From Cladorhizidae sp. MBARI D1340-BT2 (taxonomy: Eukaryota; Porifera; Demospongiae; Poecilosclerida; Cladorhizidae), in the NCBI GenBank assembly GCA_028752905.1, contig JAQNBH010000009.1:46361165-46425164 (forward strand): a stretch of DNA of 64,000 bases, written 5' to 3'. Positions within the stretch are counted from its first letter, which is position 1, and every line of letters begins with the position of its first letter. Shown here in pieces: positions 23,901-36,300 of this stretch. Both the position numbers and the translations under genes were made by a program. The notes under the pieces are model-generated. The model did no database searches. It was given only the letters and a program-made list of their open reading frames with translations, and was not told where the DNA came from.

Positions 23901-26900
23901 TCTTTGTTTTGTGGCTTTTGGAAATATCCCAGTAATCAAATAAGCTATTCAGCTTAGTAGAGAGTATCATCTGAGATTTTAAGGCACTATGGATGTTAGT
24001 ACCAACCAGTTAGTCTGTAGCAAGAAGCATAGGCCACTTACCTTTCATTACACACTGGCTAACTCCACAGAAATCGTGACTCTCCTTGTGCCATGGATTA
24101 GATAGCTACAAATATTTTTTTACATTGAGGTTTAAGAGTTCGAAACAAAGAGCCTCTGGCAAACCTCAGCTATACATAAAACGGCTTGTAAGCATGTTCT
24201 GTAGTCAAACGAATAGCCATTGCTGCCTACACGGGTAATAAGAAGCCTATATGTAGGCTTGCAATGCCACATAATGATGTTACTGAGCCTATTTATAGGT
24301 GCATGCATTGCAATGTTTTAATAAGCAAGCCAACAAAATAGTCAGTATTTTAACGTACAACATACCCGGAACATCGTTTAACTTTCTGCACAAAATGTCC
24401 CCTAATAAGGTACAAGCTAACCTGTAACAGAGAGTTCTGTAGTGGAGTTGATTGAAAACAGTCCATTCCTGACAGTGCAGGTGTAAGTTCCAGAGTCAGT
24501 TGCTTGCAGGCCACAAAGTTGAAGGAAAGTTAGTTTGAACTGTCCTCCACCACGAGCTAAGATTTCCTCATAGATTGAAACTAGAGTAGAGTTGGAAATA
24601 ACCTGGCCATCTCTGCTCCAAGTGATGTCTACACCAGGCTGACCAAAGCCCACGCATACAAACAGAGAAGTCTCTCCCGCTCCCACAGAAGAATTGTTGG
24701 AAATAACTGTTAACTCTAACAGCGAAGCAGCTAATATGGAGAGAAAAAAGAGGTAGTGTGCATGGGATCACAATTGCATCAAGGTAAACACTGATTTCAA
24801 CAAAAGCTGTCCAATTTTGCTCATCATCACAATTTAACAACATGAGCACAACCGAGTGATAATTGTAGTAAAGGAAAACTTGGTATTTCCGCATAACCCA
24901 CTAATCTTTGACAAGGACAAAGAAGAACATGGTATAAGACTAGAGGGAGTGATAAAGAGGAGGGGGAAAACTTTCAAAGAAAATATTGAAATTTTGGACT
25001 TGTCATATATAGCACCAGGATTCACTGGCCCATACAGAACCCGAACCTAAAATAATGATGAAATCACCAATTGGAATTACATAACTGAGGTGGTTGGGGA
25101 AATTCTCCAGGAATCTGGCAGAATTGACAGACCATTATGGGTTCAAATATTCATGGAGTTGGAGACTTCTCTATGAGAAAAATTTGCAAACATCAAATTG
25201 GAACTAGTCAAACCAACCACCCTCGGTGTCCAGAGAAGCCTCATCATATGTGCTGGGAACTGTCTGTTGCCAACCGATCAAGGTTCTTGGAGACCAGTAT
25301 ATAGCCTTTGCATCTTGATATATAACAGACACTGAATGAAATAATGTTAAAATTGAAAAGGAGGCTAGTCACAACTTGAGCTTGTGAACAATTCACTCGT
25401 AAATCCTCAACAGGGAGTTTACTGTTGAAACAGATCATAAACCACTTGTCCCTCTGCTAGAGCTGAAGAACTTTGATAGTCTTAGACCGAGAATCTTGAG
25501 ATTCAACTATTAGTGGATTGATCCATCTACATAATCATTCGTATCCCAGGAAAGGACCTAAACACAGCAGACATTTTGTATAAGAAACCATCTTATATCC
25601 CAGAAGTGACACAACAACGATGCGCAAGAAGCTAAACATTTGGTGCAAGTCATCATTAACGAACTTCCAGAAAGTAAGGAGCAATAATTGTTCCCCCACA
25701 GTGATCGACTAGTGTGGACTTGGGTGGCAAGACAAAGGTCAATGCATTAACACTGCCCTCAAATTGTAGTGGTCAGCACAAAGTGAACTTGGCAAGAAAT
25801 AGGATGTATGGTGGGTAATCAGGGTATAGAGCAGTGCTGACTGTTAGCTTGAAGCAACATGGACATGGCGCCAATATATCTTCCACAAGATCATAAGCCA
25901 AGGATTGGAATCAAGCATGATAATGACCAAGCCCAGACTCGCAATTGGGAACACTGGGCAGTTCCTGGTGGGCAAGTGATTAAAATGGACAGATGTCTAA
26001 ATTAATGGGCCTGTACCTAAAATAATGAATGGGCTGGTGCCTAAAATAATGGGCCAGTGCCTAAATTAATGGGCCGCTGCCTAAAATAATGGGCTGGTGC
26101 CTAAATTAATGGGCTGCTGCCTAAAATAATGGACCTGTGCCTAAAATAATGGGCCGGTGCCTAAAATAATGGGCCACTGCCTAAAATAACAACTACCAAT
26201 ATTATCAAATTATAAAATGACCATAAATTATGCAGTTGTCACCCGTAGACATTAACTATTTGCAAATAAAATCTTACGAGTGGTTGTGGGCATCATTAAA
26301 CTGACATATTAAACTGGCACATAATCTAAATGGTGTACCATCTAATTCATATGATCATCTGTGTATTTGCAATGAAGATTGAAGCTATTTTGGTCCAGTT
26401 GGTGCCTTAGCTTTAGCTATTGTGTTCCTTAGATTATCAAAGTTATTTGAGTTCTCGACTAAGCAAGTCTGCAAGTCTATCTTTATCATAATTCTTCCAT
26501 AACATCCTGATTGTGACATGCAGCCAGCCTATTCTACTGAAAACAGTAATAGGCACCTACTACATGGATGGAATGCTATATGCAAACACATGCAGTGACA
26601 AACTTTATCTAATACATACGTATGGCACATGTAGGGCCGATGAAGTTGACTTCACATATGCACTCAAACGACGAGTCTCCAGAGACACAGCGGCCATTAT
26701 TCTGGCAAGGATTGGAGTTGCACATATCCAGTTGCTGAACATAGAGATAGAAAGAGCGCACAACATAGCCAATGACGTTTGTGGCCTTGCAGAAGTACGT
26801 CGCTCCATCTGCAGCAATAAGATCATTGATTGTGAGAGTGCTGGAAACATTCCCACTTTGGGAGTCATCTGTAGTTGTGACTGCAGCTCTATCAGAAGTG

Positions 26901-27436
26901 ATTGGAAGTGAGCCCTTCAGCCAGACTATGGTTGGAGTTGGGATCCCATATGCAGTACATGTAAATGAAGATTGTTCTCCAGAGTTTGCAGTAACATTCT
27001 GTTCTCCTTCTTCCAGGATCCTGAGCTCTGTCATGTCGACTTTCAGATTGATACTGACATTGAAATCACCAGCAGGGTGACGCACTCTGACTATGTACCT
27101 CCCTGCATCATCAGTGAGAACTAGCAGAATGGAGAGAGAGCGACGATCATCTCCAAAGACCAGCCGACCAGAAGCTTTAATGGGCGAATTGTAATTATCC
27201 TTGTACCAATCTATGGAGTTGGCCATCACCTCAGGAAATGCTGCTCCAACTGAAATTGTAAGCGTCACATTCTGCCCTATCACAGCTTCTATGGTAGCAT
27301 TGGAAGTGGACACGGTAGGGCTTACTGCAAGTGTGGAAGACATAGTATTGCCATTTGAAAGAGAGCAACAAAATAACAACACAGCACAACCCAGACGAGT
27401 AAACCACATAATTGGTTGGTGCAGCTGCACTAGCAT
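20829..27436 (-). CDS. Ig/EGF membrane protein gene 5 (SP-Ig-Ig-EGF-Ig-Ig-TM)
   Basis: Exons are 27436-26620, 24730-24422, 22839-22531 and 20938-20829, giving 514 codons and a stop, all phase 1. The architecture matches gene 4. It lacks the three-residue NGT stretch between Ig1 and Ig2, a 9-base in-frame deletion shared with genes 6-8. In that linker gene 5 sides with genes 6-8, while in its leader frame it sides with genes 3-4. That mixture suggests gene conversion or an intermediate step in the expansion. Confidence 0.7.
20939..22530. other. intron 3 of gene 5
   Basis: No exon is seen. The degenerate repeat block described for gene 4 lies at about 21835-22090. Confidence 0.4.
22531..22839 (-). 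CDS. single-Ig exon (type b), gene 5
   Basis: The protein is the same as gene 4 type b. The in-frame intronic ATG is at 22879. Confidence 0.75.
22993..23250 (-). pseudogene. decayed Ig exons in intron 2 of gene 5
   Basis: The same two partial copies as at 15253-15510. The remainder of the intron to 24421 holds no exon. It does hold a short stretch (about 23318-23340) that gene 4 lacks. Confidence 0.6.
24422..24730 (-). CDS. single-Ig exon (type a), gene 5
   Basis: Coding as in gene 4 type a. The acceptor tract is conserved. Confidence 0.75.
25036..25682 (+). pseudogene. Ty3/Gypsy pol relic in intron 1 of gene 5
   Basis: Paralogous copy of the relic in the other first introns. Confidence 0.55.
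25998..26190. repeat. 20-base minisatellite
   Basis: About ten units; the order of variants differs from units 3-4. Confidence 0.9.
26620..27436 (-). CDS. SP-Ig-Ig-EGF first exon, gene 5
   Basis: The leader is in the same frame as genes 3 and 4. The 9-base deletion lies at the Ig1/Ig2 linker. One Pro to Ser change sits just before the EGF. The donor is C|GTATGT. Confidence 0.75.
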
Positions 27437-28547
27437 AGGACTCAAATGCTATGCACTGTGATAATATTCTGTTCTGTACACATGTTAGAGAAGGTAGCCT
27501 CACATATTTTGAGTCTGAGTTCTTGCCAAAGTTCTTGTTTGTGTCTTGAGGTACCATTGTGTGTGGATATAATATTTACTGTAAATCTGGAATTTTTCAT
27601 TGTTGATTAATTTTCGCTGTCCTACTGACCTACAAAAATTAAAAATGGTTAAATATTTGGGTAAATATTTCAATGAGAAAATTATGTATTAGCTGGCTCA
27701 TGCACACATGCAGGTGGGGGGAAGAGAGTAGAAGTGCTGAAAAATATCTCTCTCCCAAGATATTTGAAGTTGAAGTAAGTGAGGACAGTTTTGACAATTT
27801 CCTAGGTAAGTGTCCAATATGGTTGGCATCTTTTTTAACCACTAGTTACTGCATAGTAATATCTTTGTCAATTGCTCTCTTTCATCCCTAAATGGTAGGT
27901 TTCCATATAGCTCTATAAACATGATAGCCTCTTTTAAGAATGACCTAGCAATTTCATCCATAGCTTGTCAACAGGTTTCTCTTCAGGATTCAATTGTGCA
28001 TTGTCTAACAGTCAGTCGCACCAGTAAAAAATTATCCGTAGATCACGAGTTCTACGAAAATATATTGACACAAAATATTTTCGACACAAAATATTTTCTA
28101 ATTTAAAATGAGGAGTATTCCACATTTACGGTATTAACTATTGCTAAGCAGTGAGAGTGTATTCACTTGCTATGACCTACCACAAAAACAAGTTAAGTTC
28201 AGGGTTAATCACTTCTACATGTAATTTTGTAATCAAGTTGCAGAAAACGAACTCAAATAAAGTATTGTAGTCTTATGAGCTTTCTTTAATAAATACCCCC
28301 TCAATCTTGCTCACCCCCAATATAACAGAGCCACTATGAACTGGGCCTTCAATAAAGACTTTGGGAACCACTGGTATATATACTTGTTAGAAATAAATCC
28401 AGATACTAGACAATGGATAACGTTAACAAGCAACAAATGTTAGCAAATTTTACGTTGTACACTGAATCATATTAGTTTCTACCTGCTATGTTCATCCAAT
28501 AATATGGTAGCTCGTCACGTGTTTAGATAGAGACAGATGTGGTGGCT
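27437..28547. other. intergenic spacer between genes 5 and 6
   Basis: The spacer is homologous to the others. No gene is supported. Confidence 0.4.
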
Positions 28548-28553
28548 TTTATT
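28548..28553 (-). terminator. poly(A) signal of gene 6, displaced by an insertion
   Basis: AATAAA on the minus strand, homologous to the signals of genes 2-5. It now lies about 1.7 kb from the stop codon at 30236 because of the element at 28604-30214. Confidence 0.6.
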
Positions 28554-28603
28554 GAGTTAGGTGTACACTCTAACCATAGCATTGCAGCTATGAACCACCT
28601 TAA

Positions 28604-30214
28604 AGGGGGACTATGCGTCAAAAATTAGAGATTTCTTTTTTCCCCTTTTTTTCTTTCTTATTCTTGCAAACAATTTTTTGGTTCATGTAACAGATCAAGA
28701 AACTACAAAGAGAACACATCTTGCATGATATCTGCCCTAACTTGGGCTATATTTTTCTCATTTTTTCCTAAAAATCTTCTTTTTTTTTGCTGTAAAGCTC
28801 ATAACTTTTCTACACTTTACTAAAAAAATGATAATTTTTATATCACTGGATAGCCCTTCTAATTATCTGTCTTTTGCACGTGCCAAAATTTTAAGTACTC
28901 TAAGTATTAGCAAGTTATGTTGATTTGAAGTGGTGAGGTTTGGGATTTTTCCTGGTGTTTTCCAGTTGCCAAAGCGGTGGCCTGCCACACAAAAACCACT
29001 ACATTTATTGAGAATCTGTTCACATATTGCAGATTAGGGCCTTCTCTATCAGCTGACCAAATCTGGGACTTTGGTCTTGATAATTAGGGCAGTTATGAAT
29101 TGTACTGCAAGATAGATCAACTTATTTAGGGATCTTGATGTATCTTCCGAGAAAATATGTCTGCAGAGACATTCAACATATCATTAGGAACAAAGCATAA
29201 GGAAATAGGGAATAAAATGACCTGCATATGTTATGGCGATTTATAACCCCCCCCCCCCCCCACACACACACACACACACACACACACCCGGGGGGACTAC
29301 ACATGAAATTATATTTTATTTTATGATTATTATATTTTAAGTTCAAACTGTTGTTGCATTATCTACTTGCTATTTCCAAAGTTTTAGAGACATAGGATGC
29401 TTCTTTTCAAAGTTATGGTGGATCTACTTCATCATACATTTCTTTGACATGCACAAAACATTCAGCTGTAAAGGAAAATTCCACATATACATCTAACAAT
29501 TTTCATCATATTTTTCTTTGTTACATGTAGATATAGGCACAGAAAAACTCAAGAGTCACGGAAGTAAAAAAAAAAAGATCAAGGAATTGCTAAAACTTGT
29601 AAAAGAACATATTTTGTCAAGTTATTTCAGTCCTAACTCAAACATTTCGTTTTCCAAACTTGAAATGCTTATTCCCACAATTAATGGAAATATTTCTTGT
29701 GGCGAAAATAACTTTAAAACCGTTTGATCATTTTTTGGGCTATGTATGTCATTTGAGAGCTCTTTCAGTACTCTGTGATATCCATGAATCAGATTTTTGT
29801 TTACTGCAAGGATTGCCAAGAGATGGTGGTTAGAAGAGGTGGCCTCTAGTTTTTATCAGTTTTTCAGACTCTGTAGTGTGTAACTAATCAACATGACAAC
29901 ATATGGTAACTTTGGTCCATGGATATCACTGAGACACTCCTTAGCAAGCCACACACCAATTATGAGTAAATGACTTCAAATTGTTAGGCAGCTAGGTCTG
30001 CCACAAATATCTTGGAGTTATATACCTCGAGGTTTCTGCATGTATCTTCTGAGAAAATTTGTATATAGAGATATTTAACACTTTATAAAAACAAACACAG
30101 AATAATAAAGACTTTGGTACGATAAATACTTGTGTAGACGAAAGAGAAAAAAAGTGATGGCAATTAGAAATAGGTACAAATATTTTGTGGTTTTGACGCA
30201 TAGTCCCCCCTTAA
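28604..30214. mobile_element. non-autonomous DNA transposon, about 1.6 kb, in 3' UTR of gene 6
   Basis: The ends are inverted repeats: GGGGGACTATGCGTCAAAA on the left (28605) and TTTTGACGCATAGTCCCCCC on the right (30191-30210). Sister units have CCTTAAGCC where this element sits, so the insertion point is a TTAA. An additional TTAA (30211-30214) sits at the right edge. There is no transposase. Inside are a C-run followed by (CA)n at about 29248-29287 and two similar segments near 29140 and 30040. TTAA targeting suggests piggyBac-type mobilisation, which is an inference. Confidence 0.8.
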
Positions 30215-30235
30215 TTAAGCCATCTGATGCAGAGA

Positions 30236-30345
30236 CTATTGAAGTAACTTATTGCTGACAGACCCCAGCCAAGAAATATCTGATGGTATAAGTGGGTAAA
30301 CCATAGCTGCTAATGCCAGTGTGGCTGAAGCAATGGATACCGAAG
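30236..30345 (-). CDS. membrane-helix terminal exon, gene 6
   Basis: Same helix as in gene 4, with Ile-Ser in place of Phe-Tyr in the tail. Confidence 0.6.
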
Positions 30346-33300
30346 CTGAGAGAAACTGAAAGAAAGTGTAGACCACTACCATCATGATCCCCTCACCAAA
30401 GCAAACATTACTACACACCAGGAAATATTAACACAGGAGTTGTTTTCAGGTTAACCAAAGATCTTGGTTAGTCTACAAGAAAACGCTGCCAGGAACTTAA
30501 AAAAGACCTCCAAAATAAGTAACTGCCACTAAAATGCGCTCACTAAATATAATTGCTGTTTATCATATTTTTTACAGCATACGGTGGACTTGTCAAGAAA
30601 GCAACAAAACAAAGCTGAGTGGCCCAACTGGTTGTGGCCTGTCACGTACAGTCTCGTTTTTTTAAATTTATTTTTTTACGATTACATTGTTTATAAAATA
30701 TTATTTGTTCTTTTTGTTCTTATTTTTAGTTGTTGATTTTTGTTCATTTGATGCAAAGAAGTTACAGCTGCGTTATGAGCTACGTGTCCCTGCTGGGGGA
30801 AGGGAGCTAGCCACACCATTTTTTTTAAAGTGTATCAAACCAAAATAGAAAGTGCTGGTGCACTCCCTGATATTTTATTCCACACAACTATATATCAGAA
30901 ATGCATTAAATATCCCATACATGTAATCTTGAAGCCTCCATCAGGTACACATGAATAATAATAATAACAACCCAAACTGCTTTAAGGCAAGTCCAGACAC
31001 TGAATGCATATTTGATGTGATTGGGATGTACATTGGTCGCATCCACACTGTATTGTAAATTAAAAAATTACGTCCCAATGTGCATCAGATCCAGTTCACC
31101 ATCAGAGATGCTTCAAATCAATTCAAAGTAGCTCATAGCAATAAATGTAACCAATTATGCAAGTGTATATTAAATAGAACTTGCCCTCACCAACGCTGCA
31201 TGTTAAGCATGGAGGAGACTATAGAATGCTAACACGGTCTTAATTGCTAGATCTATATGTAGGGTATATCCTAGACTAATTTAGGCAGTAACTACTGCTA
31301 TATCTAGGACATAAGCTAGCTAGATCTGGAATACCTCGCTATAGGTAGTGCTACATATAGGGCATATGTAGCTAGAAAGAGACTAGTTTAAGCTGTCGCG
31401 ACTTCTGTATATATGTAGGCATATGCTACCTAGATGTGGACTAACTTAGGGTGTATACAGCTACTGCAATAATAGGGCATTAGCTAGTAGTTCTGGATTA
31501 ACTCGGGCTCTATATACAGTTATAGCTACGTAGCAAGTACCTTCTGACTTTTTAAAGGTACTATAGATATTAAAAGCAACCAGTTAGTCTGTAGCCAGAA
31601 GCTAGGACACTTTTGATTGCACACTAGCTAACTCAACAGAAATCTTGAGTCTCCTGCTGAAAGGGTTATATAGCTACGGTTTTTAAATGGTGGTTTAAGA
31701 TTTAAGTCTGCATCTGGCAAACTACAGATATGCGTGTAAGCATGTCCTGTAGCCAAACAAATGGCCACTGCTGCCTACACGGGTAATAAGAAGAATATAT
31801 ATAGGCTTACAGTACTACATAATGATGTTACTGCAGCTATATATAGGCACATGGCGTGCAGAGTTTTAAGCAAGCCAAGAAAATACTAACATATTTTAAC
31901 ATACAATATGTCCCGAAGATTGTTTAAGTTTCTGCACAAATGTTCTAAACATTTCTCTCAATAAGTTACAAACTAACCTGTAACAGAGAGTTCTGTAGTG
32001 GAGTTGATTGAAAACAGTCCATTGGTGACAGTGCAGGTGTAAGTTCCAGAGTCAGATGCTTGCAGACCACAAAGTTGAAGGAAAGTTAGTTTGAACTGTC
32101 TTCCACCACGAGCTAAGTTTTCCTCATAGACTGAAACTAGAGTTGAGTTGGAAATGATCTGGCCATCTCTGGTCCAAGTGATGTCTACACCAGGCTGGCC
32201 AAAGCCTACGCATACAAGCAGAGAAGTCTCTCCTGCTCCCACAGAAGAATTGTTAGAAATAACTGATAACTCTAATACTGGAACACCTATTATGAAGAGA
32301 AAAAAGGGAGGGTGTGTGATCACCATTACATCAAAGTATGCATTTATATATGGAGGTGTTGTTCATCACAAACTAATTACATGGTCTTAAATATGTTTAA
32401 CAAAATATCCAAAAACCATTACAAACATTACCAGTAACCGACAATTCAGCAGTGAATAGATTGAAGACAGTATAATATAGCTGATTGTGCTGGTATAAGT
32501 ATCAGAGTCAGATATTGATTCAGTAATGGACAATTCAGTAGTTGAATAGATTGAAGAAAGTCCCTAGCTGACATGCTGACAGTGCAGGTATAAGGACCAG
32601 AGTCAGACATTCCCTGGTAGCAAAGATGGAGGGAAGCACAGCTTGAACTGCTTGCTTCATCGTGTCAAGTCTTGTTCTATGTAGTCTTAGGCCACTAGCA
32701 AAATTCGGCAACTAATTTATATAGCTGGTTAAACAAGTAGTTCTCCAGTCTGTAGATAAAGAAATTACAGAGAAATCTAGTTCTGTTCCCATAAAAATGG
32801 TCAGCCAATCAGCTTTACAAATTACAACACATCGTTGGAAACGTTGGAAATAGCAATGTTGAAACATTCCAAATTGTCTTTTTGGAAATTGTACAATTCC
32901 AGAGATCACACTTTGTTGGTGTTGTCATACAGAAAATTACACGATTATCATTTAAGGTCTCAAAAAACTGGAAATTGTATTAATGCCCAACACATATCAT
33001 AGGCTAACAGTAACAGAGTGTAACAGTAGCATGGGTTATTTATACTTAACTCTTTGTACGACAAAGAGAATTATCCTAACATAACCCTCCATGCCATGGT
33101 ACTATTACGTAGATTAGCCCTTATCCTGCAACATTTATTTTGAGCAAGAAACTCTGAGTTAGCTTACTCTAGAAACACTTTCCTCGTTAGGTTAGTAGAC
33201 TCTTGTTCTTGTTCAGTATCTAAGGACTTATGGCAGGTGTATCTCATAGGATTAACAAATTAACGGTTTCTACTTTCATGTTAAATTTCAGAAGCCTGTT

Positions 33301-36300
33301 TGGTAGCAATCGTATTTAACATGGGAGATAATTGCTATAAGTTTCACACACCTTCTTTGTTTTGTGGCTTTTGGAAATATCCCAGTAATCAAAGCTATTC
33401 AGCTTAGTAGAGAGTATCATCTGAGATTTTAAGGCACTATGGATGTTAGTACCAACCAGTTAGTCTGTAGCAAGAAGCATAGGCCACTTATCTTTCATTA
33501 CACACTGGCTAACTCTACAGAAATCGTGACTCTCCTTGTGCCATGGATTAGATAGCTACAGATATTTTTTTACATCCATGGAGGTTTAAGAGTTCGAAAC
33601 AAATAGCTCTGGCAAACCTCAGCTATACATAAAACGGCTTGTAAGCATGTTCTGTAGTCAAACGAATAGCCATTGCTGCCTACACGGGTAATAAGAAGCC
33701 TATATGTAGGCTTGCAATGCCACATAATGATGTTACTGAGTCTATTTATAGGTGCATGCCTTGCAACATTTTAATAACCAAGCCAACGAAATACTGACGT
33801 ATTTTAACGTACAACATACCCGGAACATCGTTTAACTTTCTGCACAAAATGTCTCCTAATAAGGTACAAGCTAACCTGTAACAGAGAGTTCTGTAGTGGA
33901 GTTGATTGAAAACAGTCCATTCCTGACAGTGCAGGTGTAAGTTCCAGAGTCAGTTGCTTGCAGGCCACAAAGTTGAAGGAAAGTTAGTTTGAACTGTCCT
34001 CCACCACGAGCTAAGATTTCCTCATAGATTGAAACTAGAGTAGAGTTGGAAATAACCTGGCCATCTCTGCTCCAAGTGATGTCTACACCAGGCTGACCAA
34101 AGCCCACGCATACAAGCAGAGAAGTCTCTCCTGCTCCCACAGAAGAATTGTTGGAAATAACTGTTAACTCTAACAGCGAAGCAGCTAATATGGAGAGAAA
34201 TAAGAGGTAGTGTGCATGGGATCACAATTGCATCAAGGTAAACACTGATTTCAACAAAAGCTGTCCAATTTTGCTCATCACAAGTTAACAACATGAGCAC
34301 AACCGAGTGATAATTGTAGTAAAGGAAAACTTGGTATTTCCGCATAACCCCCTAATCTTTGACAAGGACAAAGAAGAACATGGTATAAGACTATAAAGAG
34401 GAGGGGGAAAACTTTCAAAGAAAATAGTGACTTGTCATAGCACCAGGATTCACTGGCCCATACAGAACCCGAACCTAAAATAAAGATGAAATCACAAATT
34501 GGAATTACATAACTGAGGTGGTTAAATCAGCTGGGGAAATTCTCCAGGAATCTGGCAGAATTGACAGACCATTATGGGTTCAAATATTCATGGAGTTGGA
34601 GACTTCTCTATGAGAAAAATTTGCAAACATCAAATTGGAACTAGTCAGACCAACCACCCTCGGTGTCCAGAAAAGCCTCATCATATGTGCTGGGAACTGT
34701 CTGTTGCCAACCGATCAAGGTTCTTGGAGACCAGTATATAGCCTTTGCATCTTGATATATAACAGACACTGAATGAAATTATGTTAACTTAAAATTGAAA
34801 AGGAGGCCAGTCACAACTTGAGCTTGTGAACAATTCACTCGTAAATCCTCAACAGGGAGTTTACTGTTGAAACAGATCATAAACCACTTGTCCCTCTGCT
34901 AGAGCTGAAGAACTTTGATAGTCTTAGACCGAGAATCTTGAGATTCAACTATTACTGGATTGATCCATCTACATAATCATTCGTATCCCAGGAAAGGACC
35001 TAAACACAGCAGACATTTTGTGAAACCATCTTATATCCCAGAAGTGACACAACAACGATGCGCAAGAAGCTAAACATTTGGTGCAAGTCATCATTAACGA
35101 ACTTCCAGAAAGTAAGGAGCAATAATTGTTCCCCCACAGTGATCAACTAGTGTGGACTTGGGTGGCAAGACAAAGGTCAATGCATTAACACTGCCCTCAA
35201 ATTGTAGTGGTCAGCACAAAGTGAACTTGGCAAGAAATAGGATGTATGGTGGGTTATCAGGGTATAGAGCAGTGCTGACTGTTAGCTTGAAGCAACATGG
35301 ACATGGCGCCAATATATCTTCCAAAAGATCATAAGCCAGGGATTGGAATCAAGCATGATAATGACCAAGCCCAGACTCGCAATTGGGAACACTGGGCAGT
35401 TCCTGGTGGACAAGTGATTAAAATGGACAGATGTCTAAATTAATGGGCCTGTGCCTAAAATAATGAATGGGCTGGTGCCTAAAATAATGGGCCGGTGACG
35501 AAAATAATGAATGGGCTGTGCCTAAAATAATGGGCCGGTGCCTAAATTAATGGGCCGCTGCCTAAAATAATGGGCTGGTGCCTAAATTAATGGGCTGCTG
35601 CCTAAAATAATGGACCTGTGCCTAAAATAATGGGCCGGTGCCTAAAATAATGGGCCACTGCCTAAAATAACAACTACCAATATTATCAAATTATAAAAAT
35701 GACCATAAATTATGCAGTTGTCACCCATAGACATTAACTATTCGCAAATAAAATTTTACGAGTGGTTGTGGGCATCATTAAACTGACATATTAAGGGAGG
35801 CTTTTACCATTTCTGGGGTGGTCGACACAACTTGTCATAACTTTTTTATTTATTTCTCAATGCAAGTGAAATTTTATCAAGATGCAGTGTATTGAATGTG
35901 CTTTCTTTTGATATGCTCAGATTTTGCATATCTACTACCTAGGTGAAGTTATGGATCCCACCTCAGTATCAGGGGCAAATATTCTAACTCATGGCCACTT
36001 AGTCCTAACCACTTCCCACTTAGGAAGTGCTTAGAGTGATCATAGAAGTAAAAAGTGAATGGCTAAAAATATCATTAGCACAACAACTGAATTTTAAGAG
36101 AGGTCAACCTGAAGTTCTAAACATGGTATGTATATCCATATGTATACCTTCACCATGGATGGACTTAAACATGTTTTAATCATTCACTTTTTAGAGCAGG
36201 GAAAGGGCTTTCAAATGATATATTAAAATCTTGTATACATTAAAAAATGAGCAAGTTAGAATATCTCCAGATTCGGAAACAGTGATTTTCAGAAGCCATG

